Source: JAUWTJ01 sp965603015
GTDB lineage: Bacteria > Pseudomonadota > Alphaproteobacteria > M2410
Length of the DNA stretch: 64,000 bases
NCBI GenBank assembly: GCA_965603015.1
Contig: CBFDBJ010000001.1
Location: 90,339 to 154,338, forward strand
Direction of reading: 5' to 3'
Part shown: one piece after another, positions 37,101-45,222 of the stretch
Layout: each line of letters begins with the position of its first letter
How positions within the stretch are numbered: position 1 is the first letter of the stretch
Translations under genes and position numbers: made by a program
The notes under the pieces: model-generated
Told to the model about the DNA's origin: nothing
The model's input: the letters and a program-made list of their open reading frames with translations, nothing else
The model's database searches: none

Positions 37101-39035
37101 GCACGTCCCCAGCTCCGTTATGAAGTCATAGACATAACGGTGCGGCTCACACGTTCCGTCAGCGGTATTCGGCGCTGCCTTATAGGAGAATTCGGAAAGG
37201 ACCCGCAGACCCATATTCTCGAGGATCGGCATGGACCGTGTCAACGGGATCGAGACACCGTAGTGGTAGACCTTGAGCCGAAGAATAGAATCCTCGTCCC
37301 CCTCCAGTTTAAAACAGCGAACGGCCACCGGGTCTTCTTCCGTCAGCCGCTCAACAACTTCAATGTCGCGAACCGCTTCATCGGCATCAAAGACTTCCTT
37401 GTAGGCTGCCGAGAACGCGCCGCGATAGCGCCGGAAAAGCCCCTTGGCCGCGCTATAGCTTCGGTTTCCCTCCAGGGCATCGCCAAGTTTGTCGGTCCAT
37501 GAGCGCACCGCTTCGATAATGCGCCGCTCCGCTTCACTGTCACTCGCCCCCTGAGGCTCCCCCGGGGTGCGGCCAATAATGTAATGAACCCGCGCCAGCG
37601 TGCTGTCGCCCATCTGGGTATAAAAAGCCGACGAGCGTCCGTTAAAGGCAGACGCCAGCTCGTGGCCCACCCTGAGGCGCAGCTCGGTCGAAAAATGGTC
37701 CCGCGGAAAATACACCAGCGCCGAAACAAAACGATCAAACGGATCATGGCGAATAAAGACTTTGGAGCGTGGCCGCTCCATGAGACGCATAATCCCGACA
37801 CAGGTTTTTGATAATTGATCAGTATCAATCTGAAACAATTCATCCCGCGGAAAGGTTTCAATCACATTCAGAAAAGCCTTGGCATCATGTGTGTCAGAAG
37901 CAAAACCTGTCTTGTTCAGGGCCAACTGCACCTTGCGGCGCACATAAGGGATGGCGCGCGCTGATCGATTATAGGCCGACGAGGTAAACAGTCCAATGAA
38001 CCGCCATTCACCGGTTAATTCGCCGCTATCAGAATAAGTCTTGATGCCAATGTAATCCATATAGGCACGGCGATGAACGTGCGAGCGCGTATTTGATTTC
38101 GCAATGACGATGGGCGCCGGTTGATTGAGAAAATCGCGCACGAAGGGCGCAAGCCCTTCACTTGTCTCCGACTGGCGTCTCAGCACCATCACCTCGGGAT
38201 CTTTCAGCACACCGAGGCTTGACCCTTTCCTGGCCACCAGACGGCCGGTTTCGGCATTCCCTTCGATCACGTAGTCGCGAGCGCCAAGCAAAAGGAAATG
38301 ATCCCCCGCCAGCCATTTCAAAAATTCAGCCGCTTCCCCCACCTCAGCTTCCGGCAAAAAGGACGTCAGGCCTTCCAGCTGCGCTGTCGCCGAGTGCAAG
38401 CGCGCCGTCATCTCCTGCCAGTCGCCAGTGGCGAGGACAATGTGGCAAAGAATATCGACCAGCCCCGCCTTGAGATCCTGGCGCTCGGCCTCGCTGGCAA
38501 TCAGCGCAACCTCAATATGGATCATGGATTCCCGGCCGCTCCAGGGGGCCTCTGCCGTGTCTATGAGGCGCACACCTCCCGCGTCGCGGACCACATCGAC
38601 AACCGGGTGAGCCAGAAAGGAAATCGCCAGTTCACGTTCATTAATCTCGGCCAGCACCGAAGCCACCAGAAATGGCATGTCATTGGAGACAATTTCAATA
38701 ACCGTACACGGATGAGCGACGTCCTCTTCGTAGTCAGGATTGAAAACCCGAACCAGCGGCACCGTCTCGCTTGGCATGCCTTGTCGATCGGAGGAAAAAT
38801 CCCAGAACGAACGCGCCACGGAGCGCAAGCGTTCAATCGGCTTGTCGAAAAGCTCTTCTACCGCAGCGTTTTTATAGAATGCGCAGAAAAAATCCTTAAG
38901 CGCGGCCGCCTCGCCCGCCGACAATCCCTCCGGGCTCCAGTCGTTGAGGAGCCCCTGTAAACTCACTTCGCCGGTAACGCCCCCGTGGTCATCCGTGCTA
39001 TCATCCGTCATCGCTGCTTCCGAACGCGCTGCCAT
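34107..39035 (-). CDS. gdhB: NAD-specific glutamate dehydrogenase, large type
   Basis: 1642 residues, the size of the 180 kDa class. The central catalytic part has PSGAKGGFFPKQ near 872, GGLRWSDRREDFRTEVLGLV and GCGDMSGDVFGNGMLLSKKI near 1010-1030. The long N-terminal part includes ACT-like regulatory regions, and a helical C-terminal region of ~350 residues follows. These hexameric enzymes oxidise glutamate to 2-oxoglutarate and ammonia with NAD and are used catabolically by bacteria. GAGAGGA precedes the ATG at 8 bases. The symbol follows usage for this class. Its stop codon overlaps the start of the MFS gene. Confidence 0.95.
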   Translation of the reverse strand: MAARSEAAMTDDSTDDHGGVTGEVSLQGLLNDWSPEGLSAGEAAALKDFFCAFYKNAAVEELFDKPIERLRSVARSFWDFSSDRQGMPSETVPLVRVFNPDYEEDVAHPCTVIEIVSNDMPFLVASVLAEINERELAISFLAHPVVDVVRDAGGVRLIDTAEAPWSGRESMIHIEVALIASEAERQDLKAGLVDILCHIVLATGDWQEMTARLHSATAQLEGLTSFLPEAEVGEAAEFLKWLAGDHFLLLGARDYVIEGNAETGRLVARKGSSLGVLKDPEVMVLRRQSETSEGLAPFVRDFLNQPAPIVIAKSNTRSHVHRRAYMDYIGIKTYSDSGELTGEWRFIGLFTSSAYNRSARAIPYVRRKVQLALNKTGFASDTHDAKAFLNVIETFPRDELFQIDTDQLSKTCVGIMRLMERPRSKVFIRHDPFDRFVSALVYFPRDHFSTELRLRVGHELASAFNGRSSAFYTQMGDSTLARVHYIIGRTPGEPQGASDSEAERRIIEAVRSWTDKLGDALEGNRSYSAAKGLFRRYRGAFSAAYKEVFDADEAVRDIEVVERLTEEDPVAVRCFKLEGDEDSILRLKVYHYGVSIPLTRSMPILENMGLRVLSEFSYKAAPNTADGTCEPHRYVYDFITELGTCGALSLEILQEVFAPAFVAIWKGEAENDGFNRLVVSPGIAWRDVAVLRACAKYRLQTGISFSQAYMQDALADNPAIALQLVDLFQLRHDPLLPGGPQAREAASESILQSITRSLAQVPSLDQDRIMRRLLNLILSMTRTNYFQKTAEGKFKSYISFKMDAAKIEELPNPRPFAEIFVYSPQVEGVHLRGARIARGGLRWSDRREDFRTEVLGLVKAQQVKNSVIVPSGAKGGFFPKQLPQGGSREDIQAEAISAYKTFICGLLDLTDNLDLTSPEQEIVPPERVVCFDGPDPYLVVAADKGTATFSDIANGLAKDHGFWLGDAFASGGSQGYDHKVMGITARGAWEAVKRHFREMGHDIQTTPFTVVGCGDMSGDVFGNGMLLSKKIRLVAAFDHRDIFIDPAPDAAKTWEERKRLFDLPRSSWDDYDRTLISEGGGIFSRSLKSIPLSAEIRQVLDIQEDTLAPNDLIKAILRAQADLLWFGGIGTYLKAASESHLDVGDRASDEVRIDVDELRVKVIGEGANLGCTQLGRIAFGRGGGRINMDAVDNAAGVDCSDHEVNIKILLDSAMAAGKLDEARRNTLLVDMTAAVSDLVLRNNYDQTLAITLVESSSHEDRDADGRVMRALERAGRLDRDLEFLPGDDQLSELAEKGQGLARPELAILVSYMKIALSEALLDSDVPDDPWLSKMLYDYFPRVLREEFGEEIDRHRLRREIIATELANRIINAGGVTFVHRLQEMTGATQADIARAFVIVRALYSLGPLRTRINALDNKVEADIQTTMHRAIKDLLYTQSVWFLSGGRMRSISETIERYRDGIKAVHDVPRSVVSGAEVSRIEAGIEGYVQKGVEADLAAEVAILAPMAAACDVVDVARRTGFSVDDVTEAYFLVGAKMRLDRLRQDVRELSAGEHWDRLAIRRIGTDMAWYHRMLVEFALSHEARDDGAMVCVSAWLSENDEPIGRFKQLFGELEATAGMNISKLSLLSSQMRDLVSSLEGQ

Positions 39036-39168
39036 TTGGCAATCCTCTCAAACCGGGGTCTCACTACCGACCACACAAGCTCACAAAGTTGAAGGCTTCT
39101 CTTTATAACGGTTTACCCTAATACCATGAGGACTTGGTAAACTGCAGTACAAATTCCCGCGAGGAGCC

Positions 39169-39705
39169 TCAACTTTGGTCTGCAGGGGCGCCGCCCAATT
39201 CGCCAATCAAGGCACACAGTCCGTCGCGGTCGAGGCGCGCGCCGTCGGCGCCAAAGAGCTTTTCAAGACGGTCCTTGAGAATATGGAAAATCGCCTCAAA
39301 CGCCGCCAGCTTGTCACTGTGATCCCCCTCAATGGCAGCGGGGTCCGGCAACCCCCAATGGCCCGCCGCCGGATGGCCCGGCCAGATCGGACAGGTCTCG
39401 CCCGCCGCGTTATCGCAGACGGTTATAATAATATCCATGGCCGGCGCACCCGGCCTGGCAAACTCGTCCCAGGATTTGGACCGCAGACCTTCTGTTGCCA
39501 GTCCGCGCGCGCCAAGCACTTCGAGAGCCACAGGATTGACCGCGCCCGTCGGCGTACTGCCGGCACTGAACCCGCGAAGGGAGCGGGCCCCGCCCGGGCC
39601 ATCATCCCGACTGCTGCCAATGTGATTGACCAGCGCTTCACCAAGAATGCTTCTGGCTGAATTACCGGTACAAAGGAACAAGATGTTCAGGGGTTGATCG
39701 CTCAT
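39169..39705 (-). CDS. ArsC-type low-molecular-weight phosphatase/arsenate reductase
   Basis: 178 residues from MSDQPLNILFLCTGNSARS; a 16-codon upstream extension has no family similarity. The P-loop CTGNSARS near 11-18 contains the nucleophilic Cys and Arg. VCDNAAGETCPIWPGHP and HWGLPDPA match thioredoxin-type arsenate reductases, where further cysteines relay electrons. No arsR, arsB or acr3 gene is nearby, so arsenate reduction versus protein-tyrosine phosphatase activity is open, although the VCDNA and WGLPDPA signatures favour arsenate reductase. It is a single-gene unit 133 bases from gdhB. Confidence 0.88.
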   Translation of the reverse strand: MSDQPLNILFLCTGNSARSILGEALVNHIGSSRDDGPGGARSLRGFSAGSTPTGAVNPVALEVLGARGLATEGLRSKSWDEFARPGAPAMDIIITVCDNAAGETCPIWPGHPAAGHWGLPDPAAIEGDHSDKLAAFEAIFHILKDRLEKLFGADGARLDRDGLCALIGELGGAPADQS

Positions 39706-39808
39706 CGTCAGATCTCTTTGCAAAAACCACGCCCGCAGCCGGTGGCCGCCCAATATGACGCCTCCTTAACAGCCTTTTGTCGAAAGGAAAATGAATTCCG
39801 CCAGATTT

Positions 39809-40513
39809 TCAGTCGTCTTTTGAACCGAGCCCCGGGATCATGTCGGTGATCCCCTCAACGGTGTCCCCGACAACATCGAACAAGGCTCCTGCCACAACAG
39901 CTTCAATGACCCTGGTTGTGACGGCCACAGAAATCTGGCTGGCAACTTCGCTTGCCGGGATACCGCCATCCGCTTTGCCGATATTCTCTATCTTGAAGCC
40001 GGGCATGGTAGCATTAAGCGCGTCGCCGGTTGGCGACAGGCCGGTGGCCTTGATTTCACCGTCGGTAAATTGGACCAGCCTGACGATAAACTTTTGCGCC
40101 TTGTCATTCTCCGGCACGGCATCGCCGCCACCGGTTTGAGCCTTTTGCCTTATGACATCAAAATTTGATACACCGTCCACAGATTCATAAGTCAAAACCG
40201 GATTTTCCACATAGATCTTCGTTATGATCATAACTTCTTTGGCGACGCTGTTGGCATCAAGACCGACGGAGATCACATCCACGACAAGGGCATGGCCATC
40301 ACTGAACCCTTGCGGATTTCCTATCCTGAGGCCACGAAGTGTCACCACGCCGTTCAGCAAATCAGGCTCAACACTGTCAATGCTGACGCTCACACCGGTG
40401 GCCGCGCTGCCCTGTTTTTCGATGAAGGCTTTCATCAACGCGCCGCTGTTCAGATAAAGATACGCGGCCCCCACCGCTATGAGCACTACCGCCAGCATCA
40501 AAAATTTCTTCAT
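39809..40513 (-). CDS. AsmA-like periplasmic protein of unknown function
   Basis: 234 residues from the ATG opening MKKFLMLAVVLIAVGAAYLY, an N-terminal membrane anchor; GGGGAT lies 5 bases upstream. The body is beta-strand rich: VSVSIDSVEPDLLNGVVTLR, GLRIGNPQGFSDGHALVVD, ITKIYVENPVLTYE. This pattern (structure-layer GLxIGNP-x-GF) recurs in AsmA/DUF748-like proteins of the bridge-like lipid transfer superfamily, here a short version. No partner gene is evident. Function inferred only from fold resemblance. Confidence 0.7.
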   Translation of the reverse strand: MKKFLMLAVVLIAVGAAYLYLNSGALMKAFIEKQGSAATGVSVSIDSVEPDLLNGVVTLRGLRIGNPQGFSDGHALVVDVISVGLDANSVAKEVMIITKIYVENPVLTYESVDGVSNFDVIRQKAQTGGGDAVPENDKAQKFIVRLVQFTDGEIKATGLSPTGDALNATMPGFKIENIGKADGGIPASEVASQISVAVTTRVIEAVVAGALFDVVGDTVEGITDMIPGLGSKDD

Positions 40514-40666
40514 CGGATCCCCGCCTGTTATCCCTGGTCCACTCACCCCTCCAAGTTAACCATTTTCACCCGCCAGCCGTCCACTGTCTTCAGGGCGAGT
40601 GAAGCGTGCAACAAGGGTGCCCGGATCGCCGCGCTTTGCTATAGTGAGAAAAAAGGGAAGATTTTC

Positions 40667-41437
40667 ATGACCATCACACTGCGACAGATCTGCCTCGTGG
40701 CAGAGGATCTCGCCGGGCGGATCGCCGACTTTGAAGCGGTCTTTGGCTTGCAGGTCTGTTTTGTCGATGACGGCGTTGCAGCCTTCGGCCTTGAAAACGC
40801 GTTGATGCCGATCGGCACCAACCTGCTGGAGATCGTCTCTCCAGTCAGGGAGGGCACCGCAGGCGGGCGCTATCTGGCCCGCCGCGGCGGCGATGGCGGC
40901 TATATGGTCATCACCCAGGCCGGAAGCCTGGCCGTTCAGGACGCCGCAAAAGCGCGCGCCGAGGGTCTGGGGGTCCGCATCGCCATGCAGCACGACAACA
41001 AGACCGGAAATTACTTGCAATTCCATCCTGCCGACACCGGCGGCGCCTTCTTTGAGCTTGATTGGGACAGCGTCAACGACCCCACCGGTCACTGGCCACC
41101 GGCAGACGGCGATGGCTGGCAGGACAAGATCAACCGCACCGTTATTGGTGACCTCGTCGGCGTTGAGCTGCAGGGCGATGATCCGGCGGCACTCGCAGAC
41201 AAATGGAGCGCCCTGACCGGTCTCGCGCTTGAAACCCGTGGCGGCGTGCCGACCCTGGATTTTGCCAATGCGAGCTTGCGCTTTGTCGAGGCCACCGACG
41301 GGCGCGGCGACGGCCTCGGCGGGCTCGATGTCACCTGCGCCGATCCGTCCGCCGCCATAGCCGTTGCCAAAACCCGCGGCCTGACGACGGCGGGCAATCA
41401 AATCATCATCTGCGGTACACGGTTCAATCTGGTCTGA
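40667..41437 (+). CDS. VOC-superfamily (glyoxalase-like) protein
   Basis: 256 residues from the ATG opening MTITLRQICLVAEDLAGRIA, with AAGGGAAG about 6 bases before it. The N-terminal half is a VOC betaalphabetabetabeta module (DFEAVFGLQVCFVDDGVAAF, GTNLLEIVSPVREGTAGGRY); the second half has a weaker module (LVGVELQGDDPAALADKW, TLDFANASLRFVEA). The metal-binding His and Glu of glyoxalase I cannot be placed with confidence, so it may be a dioxygenase-like or a binding protein. Followed by the second 120 bp repeat and a thioesterase gene. Confidence 0.82.
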   Translation: MTITLRQICLVAEDLAGRIADFEAVFGLQVCFVDDGVAAFGLENALMPIGTNLLEIVSPVREGTAGGRYLARRGGDGGYMVITQAGSLAVQDAAKARAEGLGVRIAMQHDNKTGNYLQFHPADTGGAFFELDWDSVNDPTGHWPPADGDGWQDKINRTVIGDLVGVELQGDDPAALADKWSALTGLALETRGGVPTLDFANASLRFVEATDGRGDGLGGLDVTCADPSAAIAVAKTRGLTTAGNQIIICGTRFNLV

Positions 41438-41460
41438 GATCTACTGCCCAAAGTTCAGAC

Positions 41461-41580
41461 GTCATCCCGGATGCTCCGCAGCACGAAGTGATGCGGCGCT
41501 GGTCCGGGACCCACTAACAGGATTTAGGCCCCGGACCCGCAAGGCGGCACTTCGCACCGCATTGCATCCGGGGTGACAAA
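41461..41580. repeat. 120 bp palindromic dispersed repeat, copy 2
   Basis: Starts GTCATCCCGGATGC, ends GCATCCGGGGTGACAAA. Same length as copy 1 at 32553, with GCTGGTCCGGGACCCA and GATTTAGGCCCCGGACC identical and more variable sides between. It lies between two genes on the same strand, 24 bases before the thioesterase ATG, so it would be transcribed in its leader. Confidence 0.92.
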
Positions 41581-41604
41581 CCAAAAACAAGAGGAACAAA
41601 CCCC

Positions 41605-42069
41605 ATGGCTCTCGCCAAAATCGATACGGCCTACGACAAGGAAAACCCCAACGATTATCCGCCCAACATTCAGGCCATCCTGAAGCGCCCGTCCGGCGCC
41701 TCGGCCATTCTCGGGCTTGAGCTTCTTGAAATGGATCTGGAGGCTGGCCGCATCAAGGCCGCCTTTCACGCCACCAAGGACATCTGCAATAAATGGGGCG
41801 GCATCCACGGCGGCATGGTCGCCGCCATGCTCGATGATCTCAACTCCATCGCCGTCGGGCTCACCCTTGTCTGGGGCCAGATCTCGCCAACTCTTGAAAT
41901 GAAAACAAGCTACATCGCGGCAGCGCGCCCCGGCACTCTCATCGGCGAAGGCTGGATCGTCAAACGCGGCAAGTCCGTCGCCTTCACCGAGGCAGAGCTG
42001 AGAGACGAAAAGGGTGCGCTGCTGGCGACTTCCAGCTCAACCGCAACCTTTGTGACATTGAAAAAATGA
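41605..42069 (+). CDS. PaaI-type hotdog-fold thioesterase
   Basis: 154 residues with GAGGA 9 bases before the ATG. Hotdog signature NKWGGIHGGMVAAMLDDLNS followed by the helix and strands ISPTLEMKTSYIAAARPGTL and TEAELRDEKGALLATSSS. In PaaI thioesterases the HGG segment binds CoA and an Asp or Asn in the long helix (here MLDD) activates water. It hydrolyses acyl-CoA, possibly aryl-CoA. Context with a VOC gene upstream gives no firm pathway. Convergent with the PAS gene. Confidence 0.92.
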   Translation: MALAKIDTAYDKENPNDYPPNIQAILKRPSGASAILGLELLEMDLEAGRIKAAFHATKDICNKWGGIHGGMVAAMLDDLNSIAVGLTLVWGQISPTLEMKTSYIAAARPGTLIGEGWIVKRGKSVAFTEAELRDEKGALLATSSSTATFVTLKK

Positions 42070-42129
42070 TCGATCAGTCCTGAGTGAACCGCAGGCCTGC
42101 ACCGGGCTACTCGATGGGGCCGGTGGCGG

Positions 42130-42690
42130 TCACTTGCGAACCTTGTTCAGGTGCAAGAGCTCTGAGGGGGGCACGAGCTCACAGGAAAAATGTGTGAGGC
42201 AGTACTCCAGAACCTCGACCGTCGGCTGCATCGGCTCCAGAGCCACTGGCTCAACGCAGACAAAAAGATACTTCCGGCCGGATCGCCTCGATACTGTCGG
42301 AAAAACCACCATCCTGCGCATTCTTGACAGTCCGTTTTTCATGTGAACGGAGAATGTCGCAAGCCCCACCACCTGTTGCTTCACGACAGCCTCGTCAAAA
42401 TCCTTGACCTTTTCCAGATTGCCCTCATGCACCATGTCGAAAAGACTGAGGCCTGCGGGGTCAAGGTGATTCTCGGTCACCAGTTCCGATCCCTGCATTA
42501 CATAAGGTGCTGTGTTTCTGTCGATCCACTCAATGATGGAGGCGTGGCCAACATGCTTGCCCAGTTGCTCTATCTTCAGGTCCTCATAGGCCGGCACGCC
42601 ACTCGCACCGCCCGCGTCAAACCAGCACTGAAGGCTTTCAGCGAATATCTCAATATCGTCAAAATCCTTGTAGGTATTTTCCTCGTTCAA
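42130..42690 (-). CDS. PAS-domain protein of the PAS_5 (PF07310) type
   Basis: 186 residues. The only available start is TTG, supported by GGGGA 5-6 bases upstream; the first internal ATG would remove a third of the domain. It shows the layout of alphaproteobacterial PAS_5 proteins: ILDxV/LxxxW...HLDPAGLSLFDMVHEGNLEKV, then VVKQQVVGLATFSVHMKNG and a final KYLFVCVEPVA strand. No attached output domain, so it may be a stand-alone sensor that needs a partner. A second PAS_5 gene occurs at 56807. Confidence 0.7.
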   Translation of the reverse strand: MNEENTYKDFDDIEIFAESLQCWFDAGGASGVPAYEDLKIEQLGKHVGHASIIEWIDRNTAPYVMQGSELVTENHLDPAGLSLFDMVHEGNLEKVKDFDEAVVKQQVVGLATFSVHMKNGLSRMRRMVVFPTVSRRSGRKYLFVCVEPVALEPMQPTVEVLEYCLTHFSCELVPPSELLHLNKVRK

Positions 42691-42874
42691 TTCAATCCCC
42701 GCAGGTGTTCAAAACTGGCCTTGCAGAAGACAGGGCGCGCAGTCTCCTGCTGCCCGGTCTGACTGCCGGTCTAACGGCCGATCTGGCCTGACAATACAAT
42801 CAGTTCCAATGTACCTGCCAGGAACCTGTTTTAAAAGAGTTAGAAACGACAAAATGCCCGCCCCTTGACCGCGA

Positions 42875-44065
42875 TCAAGCGCCAACCAGATGGGCCGGCC
42901 GCCTCAGTTCCGCCGCGAGCCCCTCACCCATCAGATCGATGAAATTATCCGCATAGAAACTTGTCTTTGCTGACGGGCTCAAGCCCTCCAGAGAGGCATC
43001 AAACCGTTTGATCGGATTGCGTCCGCCTTCGATGTGCGGGAAGTCTGTCGAAAAGAGACCCATCTCCTCACCGGAATTGGCGATGATCCATCCGGCGTCT
43101 TCATGCGGATAGGGCGCCACGCGCAGCTGACGCCGCGCAATCTCGGACGGCCGCGCGGAGAGCTTTTGCAGCCGGTCCTCGTTGCGGACAAAGGCGTGCG
43201 CCGCAGAATCCATCGCCCGCATCCAGCCCGGCAGCCAGGCGGCGCCAAGTTCGATCACACCCCATTTGAGGCCCGGAAAACGGTCAAACACGCCGTCAAA
43301 GATCAGCGTCGCCAGGGTCTGCATGGCGGAAACCGGGATCGGCATGTAGCTCACCGAGGTGAAATTATCGTCGCCGCCGTGAAAGTCCGGCACCGGCGGC
43401 AGTCCGTTTTCCTTGTAGGTTTTGTTCAGCTTGTCCTCACCGCCGACATGGAACAGGATCGGGAGGCCCGCCTCCTGCGCCATCGCCCAGACCGGATCAA
43501 GACCGATATGGCTCGGCCCGTGGTTCTGCGGACACCACGACGGGATCATCAGCGCCTTCGCACCAAGCTCAATCGCCTCTTTGGCTACTTGCGCCGCGCG
43601 ATCAAAATCTTCCAGCGGGATATAGGCTGTTGCCAGCAGACGCCTGTCGACGCTGCAAAAATCCGTCATCATCCGGTTGTGCGCCGAAGCCGCACCGTAA
43701 CACAGCTCCATGTCGCGGCCCCGGTCGAGACCAAAATTGCCGAGGCAAAAGGTTGTGAACACAAGCTGGCTCGCAACACCGATCAGATCAAGCGCTTTGG
43801 GGCGATCCTCCATCAGGAACGCGCCGTGCGCCTCATAATTCTTCCGTAGCATGATGTTTTCGTCGATACCGCCGCGAAACGCGGGATCAGACTGAACAGT
43901 GCGGGCCTTGTCCTCCCATCGACCATTGCCGACTTTCACGCCCACAGCATCGAGCGCGCGATAGCGATCAAGCAGCTTTTTCTCAAAATAAGGATCGAGA
44001 CAATCCGACAGTTCCATGAGATGACTGTCGGCATCGTGAACCAGACGCCCTTCAATATAAGCCAT
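42875..44065 (-). CDS. Amidohydrolase family protein (Amidohydro_2 type)
   Basis: 396 residues with a strong GGGGAGGA ribosome site. TIM-barrel metallohydrolase of the PF04909 group: the N-terminal VHDADSHLMEL carries the metal-binding DxDxH, GLPILFHVGGED a further His, and the C-terminal FSTDFPHIEGGRNPIKRF the Asp of the metal site. Members decarboxylate or hydrolyse aromatic and related compounds (ACMS decarboxylase, resorcylate decarboxylase). The substrate here cannot be told from sequence. No pathway operon surrounds it. Confidence 0.9.
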   Translation of the reverse strand: MAYIEGRLVHDADSHLMELSDCLDPYFEKKLLDRYRALDAVGVKVGNGRWEDKARTVQSDPAFRGGIDENIMLRKNYEAHGAFLMEDRPKALDLIGVASQLVFTTFCLGNFGLDRGRDMELCYGAASAHNRMMTDFCSVDRRLLATAYIPLEDFDRAAQVAKEAIELGAKALMIPSWCPQNHGPSHIGLDPVWAMAQEAGLPILFHVGGEDKLNKTYKENGLPPVPDFHGGDDNFTSVSYMPIPVSAMQTLATLIFDGVFDRFPGLKWGVIELGAAWLPGWMRAMDSAAHAFVRNEDRLQKLSARPSEIARRQLRVAPYPHEDAGWIIANSGEEMGLFSTDFPHIEGGRNPIKRFDASLEGLSPSAKTSFYADNFIDLMGEGLAAELRRPAHLVGA

Positions 44066-44310
44066 GCTTTCCTCCCCAAACGGTTCCTCTGATTGCTTGA
44101 CTGGAACTCTAACAATTCAAAAGACCCCTTGTCCACGGGGAGCGGCCAAAAACCAGTGTAGGGAGTCGGCCGCCTTGCCCGAGAATTTTCCACTATTACC
44201 AATAGTGGAAGATGGGTTTTTCTATTGCGCCGCCCCTTTACAGGTGCTCGACCGGTTGGTACCAATACCTTAAGTAGAAATGAGATTCTGCTTTGGGGGA
44301 AGTTGAGTGT
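44066..44310. other. Divergent promoter region
   Basis: 245 bases between the amidohydrolase and the membrane-protein gene. It contains an imperfect inverted repeat, TTCCACTATTACCAATAGTGGAA (arms TTCCACTATT/AATAGTGGAA around ACC, near 44188-44210), which may be an operator. No gene seen. Confidence 0.55.
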
Positions 44311-45093
44311 ATGCAGTTCATTCGAAACGCAGCGTACAAATTGGTCTTCGGGACGTTTTTCCTCTATTGGATGATGTTAATGGTCGGCCAGTTTGGGTCT
44401 CTCCTTTTGCCCTCAGAAATGTATGTATGGTTTGTCGATTCAAGAATTGAAATCTGCAAACGCGAGAACATTTTTCTCGAAATTTTCATGTGCAGGGGAA
44501 GTCACCCTGCCTTGGCTGGGCAGGTCACGCTCTTTTGGGTGGGACTTGGCGCGGCGGTGCTTGCCTATACCGGGTGGTTCTATGCCAGTGAGCTTCGAGG
44601 TCGAACTACCGCTTCGAAGCTAAAGTACATTGTCTCAACGGCAGCCATGTTTGGTATCCTTGCCATGATCACTTGGATTGGATGGATTGGATTCAAAGCA
44701 TTGAATTCTGATCTGCATCAATTTTCAGTCGACGACGTAGCAGGGATATGGAAGCCAAGATATCAGGGGGTTGATGCAAGCCTGACTTTGAAACCCGAGG
44801 GGCAGTATGTCTACAAGGTCGTTACAAAGCACGATGGGACATTTGAAAACGCTAACGTATGGAAAATCATCGTATTAGAACCGGGCGAAATCCCTGAATT
44901 TCCGCCTGAGAGCAAGATTCTTGAATTTTCTTCCTTTATGTCGAAACATGAATTCGACAAGTGCGAGGCGCAGGAGTTACCTTGCGAGCCTCCAAGTGAA
45001 GCTGGCGGGTTTGTCACTCAATCTGCATTCGGACAATTGAAGTTGTATGTCGTCAACGACGCAGGGGTTATACTGTTTCGAAAAGTTAAGTAG
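44311..45093 (+). CDS. Uncharacterised membrane protein with lipocalin-like domain
   Basis: 260 residues from ATG with GGGGGAAG 8 bases upstream. Helix near 8-30 (LVFGTFFLYWMMLMVGQFG), helices near 75-95 and 112-132 (YIVSTAAMFGILAMITWIGW), then a soluble domain of about 120 residues starting VAGIWKPRYQGVDASLTLKP. No family recognised. Four cysteines lie outside the helices. The gene is more AT-rich than its neighbours, hinting at recent acquisition. It is transcribed alone, convergent with yghU. Confidence 0.65.
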   Translation: MQFIRNAAYKLVFGTFFLYWMMLMVGQFGSLLLPSEMYVWFVDSRIEICKRENIFLEIFMCRGSHPALAGQVTLFWVGLGAAVLAYTGWFYASELRGRTTASKLKYIVSTAAMFGILAMITWIGWIGFKALNSDLHQFSVDDVAGIWKPRYQGVDASLTLKPEGQYVYKVVTKHDGTFENANVWKIIVLEPGEIPEFPPESKILEFSSFMSKHEFDKCEAQELPCEPPSEAGGFVTQSAFGQLKLYVVNDAGVILFRKVK

Positions 45094-45222
45094 TCGGGTA
45101 AAGCAAAAAACCTCTCAAGATTTGATGCCTCATAGCTACATCAAAACGGTGCACAATGTATCGCATGGAAAATGATCTGTGTCCAGATCAAAACTCCTAC
45201 ATGTCCATGACACTCTGCGTTC

